Positions 7,415 to 15,193 of a stretch of DNA of 64,000 nt are shown here, piece by piece. The stretch comes from Elusimicrobiota bacterium (GTDB taxonomy: Bacteria; Elusimicrobiota; Elusimicrobia; UBA1565; UBA9628), in assembly GCA_016212855.1 (NCBI GenBank), contig JACRDP010000009.1, positions 25,275-89,274 of the forward strand, read 5' to 3'. The first letter of the stretch is position 1. Each line of letters begins with the position of its first letter. The notes under the pieces are model-generated. The model searched no databases, had not been told where the DNA came from, and was given only the letters and a program-made list of their open reading frames with translations. The position numbers were made by a program, and so were the translations under genes.

Positions 7415-8218
7415 TTATGGTCGCACACCGAAGTCGAAGGGCCACCCTGGAGGGAGGAGCTTGAAGAAATTGAACGCGGCGGCGGCCGCGAGAAAGGGGC
7501 CGAAGGGAATCGGATCGGAGCGCTTCGCCCGCCCCGAGCGCAGCAGCCACAGTCCGTAGGCGGCGCCGAAAGTCGAGCCGATCATCAGCGCGTCGAACAC
7601 GCCGGTGATCCCCGTCCAGGCTCCGATGCCGGCCAGGAGCTTCACGTCTCCTCCCCCGAAGGCGTCCCGGCCGAACGCCGCCTCGCCGCCGGCCGCGACC
7701 GCCCAGCCCAGGCCGAAGCCGAACAGGGCGCCGCGCGCGCTCCACCACGGAGCCAGCCACCAGGCGTCGAAAGCGCCGTCGTGGAGATAGGGATTGAGCG
7801 GCGAGACGAGCAGGCCGAGCAGGGCCAGGCCGAGGGACAATTCATCGGGAATGAGGAACGTGTCCCAGTCGATGAGCGCTAAGGCGAGCAGGATGCCGCA
7901 GGCTAAGGCCGCCCCGGCGGCGAAGACAGGCTGGCCGCTCCACTTGACGAACAAGGCCGCGGCGAGCGAGGCCGTCGCGGCCTCCACCAGCGGATACCGC
8001 GCCGAGATCGGCTTGCGGCAGCAGCGGCCGCGGCCGCGCAGGAGCGCCCAGGAGAGCATGGGAAGATTGTCATGCCACGCGATGAGCTTGCCGCAGCGCG
8101 GGCAGCGGGAACGCGGGGTCACCACCGATTCTTCACGGGGGAGGCGATGGATGACGACGTTCAAGAAGCTCCCGTACAGGGAACCGAACAGGAAAGCGAC
8201 TAAAGGATAGGGGTCCAT
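7415..8218 (-). CDS. pilD: type IV prepilin peptidase / N-methyltransferase
   Basis: The 267-residue membrane protein has the N-terminal GSFLNVVIHRLP motif and the cysteine zinc site (CPRC near residue 39, RCCRKPI near 67). Two catalytic aspartates of the GXGD aspartic protease family are seen at LIDWDTFLIPD and GGGDVK. It cleaves class III leader peptides after glycine and methylates the new N-terminus at the cytoplasmic membrane face. It lies between two pilin genes on the same strand. A strong terminator upstream separates it from pilin copy 2, so it probably has its own weak promoter; no good ribosome site is visible. Confidence 0.95.
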   Translation of the reverse strand: MDPYPLVAFLFGSLYGSFLNVVIHRLPREESVVTPRSRCPRCGKLIAWHDNLPMLSWALLRGRGRCCRKPISARYPLVEAATASLAAALFVKWSGQPVFAAGAALACGILLALALIDWDTFLIPDELSLGLALLGLLVSPLNPYLHDGAFDAWWLAPWWSARGALFGFGLGWAVAAGGEAAFGRDAFGGGDVKLLAGIGAWTGITGVFDALMIGSTFGAAYGLWLLRSGRAKRSDPIPFGPFLAAAAAFNFFKLLPPGWPFDFGVRP

Positions 8219-8247
8219 GAGGAGGGTGCCGCCTCTCTAAGAGAAAA

Positions 8248-8278
8248 TGGCCCCCGGGGTCTTAGACCCCGGGGGCCA
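8248..8278 (-). terminator. rho-independent terminator after pilin copy 2
   Basis: A perfect 14-bp stem (TGGCCCCCGGGGTC on the plus strand) with a 3-base loop TTA is followed on the minus strand by ATTTTCTC. It ends transcription of the abundant pilin message before pilD. Confidence 0.9.
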
Positions 8279-8299
8279 ATCCTCTTCAATCCAGCAGGC

Positions 8300-8740
8300 T
8301 TAGTAGCCCGACCAGATCGTGCCCTTCGTGTCCGTGTGCGTGCAGCTCACGAGCACGTTGCCCGAGTTGGCGTCGGTGGAGATGTTGTTGTACGACCACC
8401 CGCCCACGTCCGTCAGACCCGCCACACCGAACAAGGTCACTCCAGAGCCGTCGGAGTGGTAGTTCGGCGCGCGGCTGGTCGGGATGGTCGTCAAGTACTT
8501 CCCGTTGAGCGTCAGCGCCGTCATGTTCGCCGGATAGATGCCTTCCATGTCACCGTAGTAGATGGCCATGGCCGACCGGATCGCGCCGAGGTTGCCCTTG
8601 GACGCGCCTTCCGACGACTTACGGATCAGCTCGGCGAACTTCGGAATGGCGATCGCCGCGAGAATGCCGATGATCGCGACGACGATCATCAGCTCGATGA
8701 GCGTGAAGCCCTTCTTGGACAGCTCTTTCAACTTCGTCAT
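8300..8740 (-). CDS. pilA: type IV major pilin, copy 2
   Basis: The 146-residue prepilin has the same leader ([11 protein letters not shown]) and FTLIE helix as copy 1 and differs mainly at YHSDGSGVT. The start is taken at ATG 8740, matching copy 1 and lying 8 bases after AGGGGG. The in-frame ATG at 8746 is too close to that site. The promoter is near consensus (TTGACA-N17-TATACT) and a strong terminator follows, so this is probably the main pilin. Assembly needs PilB-type ATPases, two of which occur in this window. Confidence 0.95.
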   Translation of the reverse strand: MTKLKELSKKGFTLIELMIVVAIIGILAAIAIPKFAELIRKSSEGASKGNLGAIRSAMAIYYGDMEGIYPANMTALTLNGKYLTTIPTSRAPNYHSDGSGVTLFGVAGLTDVGGWSYNNISTDANSGNVLVSCTHTDTKGTIWSGY

Positions 8741-8824
8741 GTACATGACCCCCTGTGCCGTTTATTTATGAATGACTGGGTAAATGTTCTTTATGCCGGC
8801 ACTCTGGTCATGAGCACTGGACGG

Positions 8825-8853
8825 AGTATAACCGGAAGCCACGCCGCTGTCAA
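8825..8853 (-). promoter_or_regulatory. strong promoter of pilin copy 2
   Basis: On the minus strand a perfect TTGACA (8853-8848), a 17-base spacer and TATACT (8830-8825) place the start near 8818. The 5' leader is about 78 bases, unlike the leaderless genes nearby, and is conserved between the pilin copies. Confidence 0.8.
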
Positions 8854-8914
8854 GCGAACGGAAGATTAAATCGCTGTGACTTAAGTCCCGTTTTACGTCC
8901 TTTCATCCCGGCCG

Positions 8915-9001
8915 GTGGACAGGAAGGGACTTGAACCCTTAAGAGCTTGCGCCCACACGGTCCTGAGCCGTGCGCGTCTGCCAGTTCCGCCACCTGTCCA
9001 C
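8915..9001 (-). tRNA. tRNA-Leu (CAG)
   Basis: The minus strand folds as an 87-base class II tRNA with acceptor strands GTGGACA and TGTCCAC, the D-arm TGGCGGAACTGGCAGACGCG and anticodon loop CTCAGGA (anticodon CAG). A long variable arm and the T-loop GGTTCAAGTCC are present. CCA is not encoded. Confidence 0.95.
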
Positions 9002-9036
9002 CGCCCGGGACGAATTGCTTTAATAGTTTACGATAC

Positions 9037-9525
9037 ATGGCTCGCAAAGACAACACCGACGGAAAAAAGGTCGTCGCGACCAACCGCAAGGCGCGCCAGT
9101 TCTACGAGATACTGGACGTGGTCGAGGCCGGCCTGCAGCTGGCCGGCCCCGAGGTCAAATCTCTGCGCACCGGCCAGGCCAGCCTCGACGGGTGCTACGC
9201 CCGGCCGACGGACGGCGGCGGCGAGCTGTTTCTGCATAATTTTTATATTCCCCCTTATGTTTTCGCGACGTCGATCGAGCCCCTGGACACCCGCCGCAAC
9301 CGCAAGCTCCTGCTGCATGGCGCCGAAATCCGCAAGATCGTGGGGAAGCTCACGACGAAAGGCCTGACCTTGATCCCCCTCGAGGTGTACTTCAAGAACG
9401 GCTGGGCCAAGGTGTCTTTGGGCCTGGCCAAGGGCAAAACCGGAGCCGATCGCCGCGACTCGATGAAGAAGAAGGACCTCCGTCGCGAGGCGGAGAAAAG
9501 CTTCAAGGGCGTCTACCGCGGCTGA
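9037..9525 (+). CDS. smpB: SsrA-binding protein SmpB
   Basis: The 162-residue protein has the SmpB beta-barrel with the signature motifs ATNRKARQFYEI, GPEVKSLRTG and GWAKVSLGLAKGK, and the basic C-terminal tail (RRDSMKKKDLRREAEKSF) that occupies the empty mRNA channel. It delivers tmRNA to stalled ribosomes. ATG 9037 lies close to a TTTAATAGTTTACGAT region without a clear ribosome site, so the leader is very short. The tmRNA gene itself is not in the window. A GT39-like gene begins one base after the stop codon. Confidence 0.95.
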   Translation: MARKDNTDGKKVVATNRKARQFYEILDVVEAGLQLAGPEVKSLRTGQASLDGCYARPTDGGGELFLHNFYIPPYVFATSIEPLDTRRNRKLLLHGAEIRKIVGKLTTKGLTLIPLEVYFKNGWAKVSLGLAKGKTGADRRDSMKKKDLRREAEKSFKGVYRG

Positions 9526-9526
9526 G

Positions 9527-10972
9527 GTGAAAGCCGCCGCGACGGACCGCCGGGATATTCTCTTGATCGCGGGGCTGGTCGTTCTCACGCGCCTGCCCGA
9601 CGTCTTCTCCCACTACCACGATTGGGACGAGGCCGGGATGATGTCCCAGGCCTGGGCGATGACCCGCGGTCAGGTCTTGTACCGCGACATCTTCCAGTAC
9701 CACCCGGTCCTCAACTTCGCCGTGTTCGTCCCGTTCTTCGCCCTGCTGAAGACGTCCGCCGTCCCGCACGCCGTCAAGGCGTTCAACGCCGCGCTGGTGC
9801 TCGGCGGTGCCGAGCTGGTTCGGCGACTCGTCGCGCGCTGGGAGGCCGGACGCGACGCCGCCCTCGCCGCGGCTTTGCTGTTCGTCTGGCTGCTCGGCCG
9901 CGAATGGGCGCTGAGCTCCTACGGCGAGTTCTACACGATGTTCCCCATCCTGCTGTCGGCCTACCTGCTGCAGGCGAAGAAGCCCGCGTGGCTCGCCGTC
10001 GGCGCGCTGTGGGGCATGGCCTTCTTCCTGAAGCAGGTCGCGGTGTACGACGCCGTCGCCCTGACGCTCGGCTTCCTGTTGTGGCGCCGCCCGTCCGCGG
10101 TGGCCCGGATCGCCGCCGGAGGCCTGGCCGTCACCGCCGCCGTCGCGGCCTATTTCGCCGCGCACGGCGCCTTGGCCGTCGCCTTCGACTCGATGATCGC
10201 AAGCGCATTGGCCTACCGCGCGATTTCCGTGTCCCCGCTCCTGCGCGTGGCGCTATTCGCAAAGCTGATTCTCGGCCCCGCTCTGCGCGACTTCGCCGCG
10301 TGCTGGCTGCTCGCCGCGGCGGCGCTCTTCGCTACGGGACGGCGTGCCGTCCCGCTCCAAAATCCGCTCAAGCCGTGCGCGCTCTGGCTCGCCGTGAACC
10401 TGTTCGGCGTCTGGTCCATCGGCAAGATGCAGCTCCACTACGTGCTGGTGCTGGTGCCGCCGGCCTGCCTGCTCGCCGGGCTGATTTTGTCGTCCGCGCC
10501 TGAGGTCTTCCGCGCCTCCGCCCGACAAGCGCTGGCGGCGGTCCTCATCGCCTCGTCGGCGTGGAGCGTCTGGCCTCAGCTGCGCGCGTTGTCCAGAGAG
10601 CGGTGGCTGGACCCGCGCGCGCGCGGCTCGATGGCGCTCGCCGAGACGATCCGCGCGAACACGCGCGACGACGATCGCATCTTCCTCTTCGGGATCAGCA
10701 ATATCGACGTGTTCTATTTATCGGAGCGGCTCGCCGCCAACGGCGTGTATCTCTACCTCACGATGGAGCTCCCCGTGTTGCACACCGCCGAAAAGGTGGA
10801 ACTCGAACGCAAGCGCTTCCGGGACAATCCCCCCGCACTTCTTGTCGCCAACAACGAGCCCGGCTTCCGCGACGCCTCCCCGGGTCTGCGCGAGTTCATC
10901 GCCTCCCAGCTGCGCGAACGCTACAAGCTCGTCGCGACGATCGGCGTCGCCGACCTCTACCGCCTCAAGTGA
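9527..10972 (+). CDS. GT39/PMT-like membrane glycosyltransferase
   Basis: The 481-residue protein has an N-terminal membrane segment and the loop HYHDWDEAGMMSQAWAM, whose acidic residues fit the catalytic DE site of PMT/ArnT-type transferases. A second conserved-looking loop is YRDIFQYHPVLNF. About ten membrane helices lead to a soluble C-terminal part. It starts at a GTG one base after the smpB stop, so it is co-transcribed with smpB. Substrate and acceptor are unknown; pilin modification is a guess from the neighbourhood. Confidence 0.8.
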   Translation: MKAAATDRRDILLIAGLVVLTRLPDVFSHYHDWDEAGMMSQAWAMTRGQVLYRDIFQYHPVLNFAVFVPFFALLKTSAVPHAVKAFNAALVLGGAELVRRLVARWEAGRDAALAAALLFVWLLGREWALSSYGEFYTMFPILLSAYLLQAKKPAWLAVGALWGMAFFLKQVAVYDAVALTLGFLLWRRPSAVARIAAGGLAVTAAVAAYFAAHGALAVAFDSMIASALAYRAISVSPLLRVALFAKLILGPALRDFAACWLLAAAALFATGRRAVPLQNPLKPCALWLAVNLFGVWSIGKMQLHYVLVLVPPACLLAGLILSSAPEVFRASARQALAAVLIASSAWSVWPQLRALSRERWLDPRARGSMALAETIRANTRDDDRIFLFGISNIDVFYLSERLAANGVYLYLTMELPVLHTAEKVELERKRFRDNPPALLVANNEPGFRDASPGLREFIASQLRERYKLVATIGVADLYRLK

Positions 10973-10974
10973 GG

Positions 10975-11051
10975 TGGTGTCAGGCCGGTCGATATAGTGA
11001 TTATCAATAGCAGCACCGCGTCGAATCGGAATATCGACCGGCCTGACACCA
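10975..11051. repeat. perfect 21-bp inverted repeat with 35-base centre
   Basis: The arms TGGTGTCAGGCCGGTCGATAT (10975-10995) and its exact complement (11031-11051) flank 35 bases. The symmetry continues into both convergent genes, which each end in AAGTGA next to the arms. It could be a bidirectional terminator or a small palindromic mobile element (MITE or REP type). There is no T-run, which argues somewhat against a simple terminator. Confidence 0.85.
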
Positions 11052-12530
11052 TCACTTAGCCAAAGCGGCTTCGACGCGGGCGAGGTTGCGGCGGGCGCCC
11101 TCGTTGGAGGGATCGGCGCGGATCGCGAGGCGCAGGAGTTCGCGCGCCTCCTTGTACTCGCCGAGCTGGGCGCGCGCGGCGCCGAGATTATTGAGCGCGT
11201 GGCGGCAGGCGGGACGGGTCTCGAGCTTGACCGGGTCGCCCTGGGCGGGAAGACAGACGGGATCGGCGGCCAGGGCGCGCTCGAACGAGGCGGCGGCGTC
11301 CCGCACGCGGCCCGCGTCCACGGAGGCCGTGCCGTAGTTCACCAAGGCGGTGGGCGAGTTCGGGTCGAGGGCCAACGCCCGCGTCCAGAGCGCGTCCGAG
11401 CTGCGCCAATAGGATTGCTGGGCGACCGTCGCCGCGCCGAGCGCGGCGACGAACACGGCCAGCAGCGGCGCGGCGGCCCTCCGCGACGCAGCCCCCGCGA
11501 GCAAGGCGAACGGAAGGGCCGCCAGGTACGAGTAGCGGTCCGCGACGAGCTGCTCGCCGGCCTGCAGCAGCCCGCTCACCGGAAGCAGGATGACTGCGTA
11601 GACCGCGCCCGCCGCCAGCAGCGCCGGGCGCTGCTGGCGGCCGCGCCACAGCGCGACGGCGCCGGCGGCGGCAAGAACGGCCGAAGCGAGAAATCGGAGC
11701 TCAAGCGGGTTCAGCGGCGGTCTCATCTCGTAAAACGGCGACAGCCCCGATGGCCAGGCTGTTTTACGCGCGTAGAAGACCAGCGCGTAGGCCGCTTGGG
11801 CGAGTCGGGCGGCGAGCGTGTGATCCGCCCAGCTCCAGGACGCGCGCGCGCCGGCCTGCTGCATCACCGCGATCACCCCGAGGGCGCCCCCGAGGACGGT
11901 CATCGGAAGTTTCTCGATCAGCGATTCGCGGAAAGGCCGGCGCAGGAGCAGGACGTCGACGATCAGCAGGACGAGGGGCAAGGTGACGGCGATGCCCTTC
12001 GCCAGGCACGCGGCCGCAAACAGCGCGTAGACCGCGGGCCACGAGCGTCGCGGACGTAGATAGGCGAGCGCCGCGCCCAGCCAAAAAGTTCCGGAAAGTG
12101 CATCGCGGCGCTCGGCGATCCACGACACCGATTCGACGCGCAGCGGATGCAGCGCGAAGACCAAGGCGGCGAATGCCGCCGCCCGCGAATCGAGCGCGAG
12201 GAGCCGGCGCGCGAGACAATAGACCAAGGACGCGTTCAGCGCGTGGAGCAGGACGTTGACGAGATGGTAGCCGCGCGGGTCCGCCCCCCACAGCGCGAAA
12301 TCGCACATCCAGGATACGTACGCCAGCGGCTGGTAAGCGCCGGTCGGCGAGGAGGTGAACGCCCATCTCAGATTATCCGCGCTGAAGGCGCGGATATGAG
12401 GATTGCCGGACACCATCAAGCCGTCGTCCCAGTTCAGCCAGCCGGAGGTAAGACTCGGGAGGAAGACGAGGAGGGCCGCCGCGGCGCAGAGGCCGGCGGG
12501 AAGGAACTCCTTCCTAGAATCTGACGCCAA
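11052..12530 (-). CDS. TMTC-like membrane glycosyltransferase with TPR tail
   Basis: The 492-residue protein has an N-terminal helix, the acidic loop GWLNWDDGLMVSGNP typical of GT-C enzymes, and about eleven membrane segments to residue 365. Two to three TPR units follow (NYGTASVDAGRVRDAAASFE, NNLGAARAQLGEYKEA). This architecture matches the TMTC O-mannosyltransferase-like family. The LHPLRVESVSWIAERRD motif is also typical of that group. The start overlaps the end of the upstream barrel gene by 17 bases. The stop lies beside the inverted repeat. Protein O-glycosylation is the likely role; donor and acceptor are unknown. Confidence 0.82.
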   Translation of the reverse strand: MASDSRKEFLPAGLCAAAALLVFLPSLTSGWLNWDDGLMVSGNPHIRAFSADNLRWAFTSSPTGAYQPLAYVSWMCDFALWGADPRGYHLVNVLLHALNASLVYCLARRLLALDSRAAAFAALVFALHPLRVESVSWIAERRDALSGTFWLGAALAYLRPRRSWPAVYALFAAACLAKGIAVTLPLVLLIVDVLLLRRPFRESLIEKLPMTVLGGALGVIAVMQQAGARASWSWADHTLAARLAQAAYALVFYARKTAWPSGLSPFYEMRPPLNPLELRFLASAVLAAAGAVALWRGRQQRPALLAAGAVYAVILLPVSGLLQAGEQLVADRYSYLAALPFALLAGAASRRAAAPLLAVFVAALGAATVAQQSYWRSSDALWTRALALDPNSPTALVNYGTASVDAGRVRDAAASFERALAADPVCLPAQGDPVKLETRPACRHALNNLGAARAQLGEYKEARELLRLAIRADPSNEGARRNLARVEAALAK

Positions 12531-13245
12531 GGCCCGCTTCGCCGCCGGCGTGGCCGTGGGCCATCGTCGCCGCGAGGCTGAAGTACGTGAACTGATACGG
12601 CGTCAGGCGCATGCCGAGCGTGAAGCGGCTCTCGAGCGTGCTGACCTCGCGGCCGTTGAGCGACGGATCGAGCGTGGACTGGCGCACGACGAGGCGCGTG
12701 CGGTCCATGCCCACGCCGGCGTACGGCGCGAAGAACGGAGTGCCCGCCGAGCAGACGAGGTTGGCGCCGAAATGCGACGCGGAAAAATCCTGGTGCACCA
12801 CGCTGTGGCCGACGACCGAGACCAGCACTTGAGGCGCCCAGGGCTTGTCCGAGGCCGCGTAGATGCCGTAGCGGATGCCGCCGCCCGCGATCGTCAGACC
12901 CTGATAGGAGATGCCGCGGATGAAGCCGCTGAGCTTGAAGGGCATGCCCACCTCGGCCTGAACCCAGGGAAGCCCGAACGCGCGCACGCCGTTGTTGCGC
13001 AGGATGTTGTCGCCCTTGGACGGGTAGGCCTGGCCGCCGAAGCGGATGCCGACGTCGAAGCCGGTGAGGCCGAGCGAGCGGCCGCTCTGAAACGTCGCGG
13101 CGCCGAGCACGCCGCCCAGGTCGCGCGCGAACGGCTTGAGCGAGCCTTCGTCGGCGTAGCGCGCGAAGCCGCCGTACTGATCGGCGCCCGCGAAGGCGGA
13201 CGCGGCGGACAGCAGGACGGCGGCGGCGAGGCCGAGTCGCTTCAT
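12514..13245 (-). CDS. outer-membrane beta-barrel protein, function unknown
   Basis: The 243-residue protein has a signal peptide (MKRLGLAAAVLLSAASAFA) and then alternating amphipathic strands rich in G, Y and F, ending in a terminal phenylalanine (GLGVRF), as BAM substrates do. No ligand or enzyme motif is visible. A CATAAT box at 13254-13259 ends 8 bases before the ATG, so the message may be leaderless. It overlaps the TMTC-like gene and follows the receiver-PilB gene with a 27-base gap. Confidence 0.72.
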   Translation of the reverse strand: MKRLGLAAAVLLSAASAFAGADQYGGFARYADEGSLKPFARDLGGVLGAATFQSGRSLGLTGFDVGIRFGGQAYPSKGDNILRNNGVRAFGLPWVQAEVGMPFKLSGFIRGISYQGLTIAGGGIRYGIYAASDKPWAPQVLVSVVGHSVVHQDFSASHFGANLVCSAGTPFFAPYAGVGMDRTRLVVRQSTLDPSLNGREVSTLESRFTLGMRLTPYQFTYFSLAATMAHGHAGGEAGLGVRF

Positions 13246-13272
13246 GCCCGCCGATTATGCGAAATAATCCGG

Positions 13273-15096
13273 CTATTCGTCGACCAGGATTTTCAACGCT
13301 TCGGTCAGCGACGTCTCGCCGCGCTCCACGAGGTCGAGCACGCCGCGGCGCAGCGGGCGCATCCCCTCGGACACCGCGAGCGCCTGGAGGGCGTCCGGGT
13401 TGACGCAACGCGTGATCGCTTCGCGCATCGGGGTCGTGCGGATATGGAGAACTTCCATGACCGCGGTCCGGCCCTTGAAGCCGACGCCGTCGCAACGTTC
13501 GCAGCCCTTGGGAGATTGCACGCTGCCCAGGCGCCGGACCTCCTCTTTCGTGAGGAAGCGCGTCTGGGAGTCGGTGGGCTGCCAGCTCTGCTTGCAGTGG
13601 ATGCACAACGTGCGCACGAGCCTCTGGGCGACGACGAGGCGCACGGCGGCCGCGACCATGTACGGCGGCACGCCCATGTCGACGAGGCGCGTCACGGTGG
13701 TGACCGCGTCGTTGGTATGGAGCGTCGAGAGCACGAGATGGCCGGTGACGGAGGCCTTCATCGCGGTGTTCGCGGTCTCGGCGTCGCGGACCTCGCCGAC
13801 GAGGATGACGTCGGGGTCCTGGCGCAGGAAGGCGCGCAGGGCCTTGTCGAAGGTGAAGCCGACCTCGTTGCGCACGTTGACCTGGGTGATCCCGGGCATC
13901 TCGTACTCGACGGGATCCTCGGCGGTCACGATATTGCGGTCGGTGCTGTTTAAGGAAGAAATCATCGTGTACAAGGTGCTCGTCTTGCCGCTACCCGTGG
14001 GGCCGGTGACGAGAATCAAGCCGTTGGGGTTGGCGAGCGCGGTCTGCATGCACTCGAGGTCGCGCGGGTGCAGCTTCAGCGAGCGCAGATCGCCGCTGAT
14101 ACGCGCCTGGCCGAGCAGGCGCATGACGACTTTTTCGCCGTATTGGCTGGGCAAGGTGCTGAGACGAATCTCGAGCTTGCGGCCGTCGGGAAGCCGCATG
14201 CGGAAGCGGCCGTCCTGGGGCACGCGCCGTTCGGAGATGTTCAGGCTCGCCATGATCTTCAGGCGCGCCGTCATGGGGCGGCACATCGCGATCGGGACCT
14301 CGAGCTGGGGGATCAAGCCGCCGTCGATGCGGAAACGGACGCGCACGGCCTTTTCCTGAGGCTCGATGTGGATGTCGCTGGCCTTCTTGTCCACGGCCAT
14401 GCCGAGGATGGCGTTGACCATCTTGATAATCGGGGCGGCGTCGGCGGCCGCGGCCTCGTGCATGTCGGTCGGCGCGGCGGGACGGTCGGACTCGAAATCG
14501 TAGGCGTCGCGCGCGGTTTTGCCCAGCAGGCTCTGGAGCTCGGCCTCGGCCCGGCGCGGGTCCACGTCGGAGGTCGGAGCGTGGTGCGTTTCGGCGCGGC
14601 GCAGTTCCTCGGCGTCGAGTTCGTCCTGCGGCCGGGCGGGAAGGCGAGCGCCGAGCGTGCGCGACATCGCCTCCACGAGGGCGTCGCCGCCGATGGGCTT
14701 GCGCAGAAGGACCGCGAGCTCGCATTCGAGGCTTTCGGCGAGATTGAAGGCGCGGGGGCTGCCGGTGAGCATCATGACGGGCACGCCGTGCAGGGCGTCG
14801 TGGTGGCGCATGCGGCGGATGAGCTCGAAGCCGTTCATGAACGGCATCTCGAAATCGCTGACGACGACGTGCGGGAGATGCTGCAGGGCGGCGGCCAAAG
14901 CCGACTCGCCGTCTCCGGCCTCGAACACCTCGCAGTCGTAGCGGGCGAAGACGCGCTTGAGCGCGGTGCGCAACTCGGGCTCGTCCTCGACCAGCAGAAC
15001 CTTGGTGCCGGGAGGAAGGGTCCGCTCGCGCCAGCTTTCATCGGGCTGAGTGAACGAACCGAGCGCCAGGCCCGACTTGTGGTGGCGTCTGTTCAT
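13273..15096 (-). CDS. PilB/GspE-type ATPase with N-terminal receiver domain
   Basis: The 607-residue protein joins a REC domain (about 31-150; E37-D38, phospho-acceptor D81 in VVSDFEMP, T111, K133) to a GspE-family secretion ATPase (about 215-600). The ATPase shows Walker A GPTGSGKT (365-372), Asp-box TAEDPVEYE, Walker B LVGEVRD, His-box STLHTNDA and the zinc-site cysteines CIHC and CERC. The usual MshEN/GspE N-terminal domain is missing, so pilus extension may be under direct phosphorylation control. A TATCCT box (15103-15108) ends 6 bases before the ATG, suggesting a leaderless mRNA. A conventional PilB lies at 45906-47708. Confidence 0.9.
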   Translation of the reverse strand: MNRRHHKSGLALGSFTQPDESWRERTLPPGTKVLLVEDEPELRTALKRVFARYDCEVFEAGDGESALAAALQHLPHVVVSDFEMPFMNGFELIRRMRHHDALHGVPVMMLTGSPRAFNLAESLECELAVLLRKPIGGDALVEAMSRTLGARLPARPQDELDAEELRRAETHHAPTSDVDPRRAEAELQSLLGKTARDAYDFESDRPAAPTDMHEAAAADAAPIIKMVNAILGMAVDKKASDIHIEPQEKAVRVRFRIDGGLIPQLEVPIAMCRPMTARLKIMASLNISERRVPQDGRFRMRLPDGRKLEIRLSTLPSQYGEKVVMRLLGQARISGDLRSLKLHPRDLECMQTALANPNGLILVTGPTGSGKTSTLYTMISSLNSTDRNIVTAEDPVEYEMPGITQVNVRNEVGFTFDKALRAFLRQDPDVILVGEVRDAETANTAMKASVTGHLVLSTLHTNDAVTTVTRLVDMGVPPYMVAAAVRLVVAQRLVRTLCIHCKQSWQPTDSQTRFLTKEEVRRLGSVQSPKGCERCDGVGFKGRTAVMEVLHIRTTPMREAITRCVNPDALQALAVSEGMRPLRRGVLDLVERGETSLTEALKILVDE

Positions 15097-15193
15097 GTCC
15101 TAAGGATAACCGGCGGCCGCCCCGGCCGCCTGGGCCATTGACAGGCCAAGGCCGTCCGGGAGACCTAGGCCTACGGGTGAGCGGAGCCGGCAG

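Larger units (their letters stand above)
8298..8853 (-). repeat. copy 2 of a pilin-gene direct repeat (partner 6833-7388)
   Basis: This copy covers a pilin gene, its long leader and promoter, and is nearly identical to 6833-7388 in the same orientation. Differences concentrate in one short surface segment and the -35 hexamer. Confidence 0.9.

Noticed and set aside
10975..11051. A simple rho-independent terminator
   Set aside because: Arms are very long with a 35-base loop and no T-run on either strand; it is kept as an inverted-repeat element instead.
12403..13953. A 516-codon plus-strand open frame crossing three minus-strand genes
   Set aside because: It spans gene boundaries of recognised minus-strand genes and has no domain.
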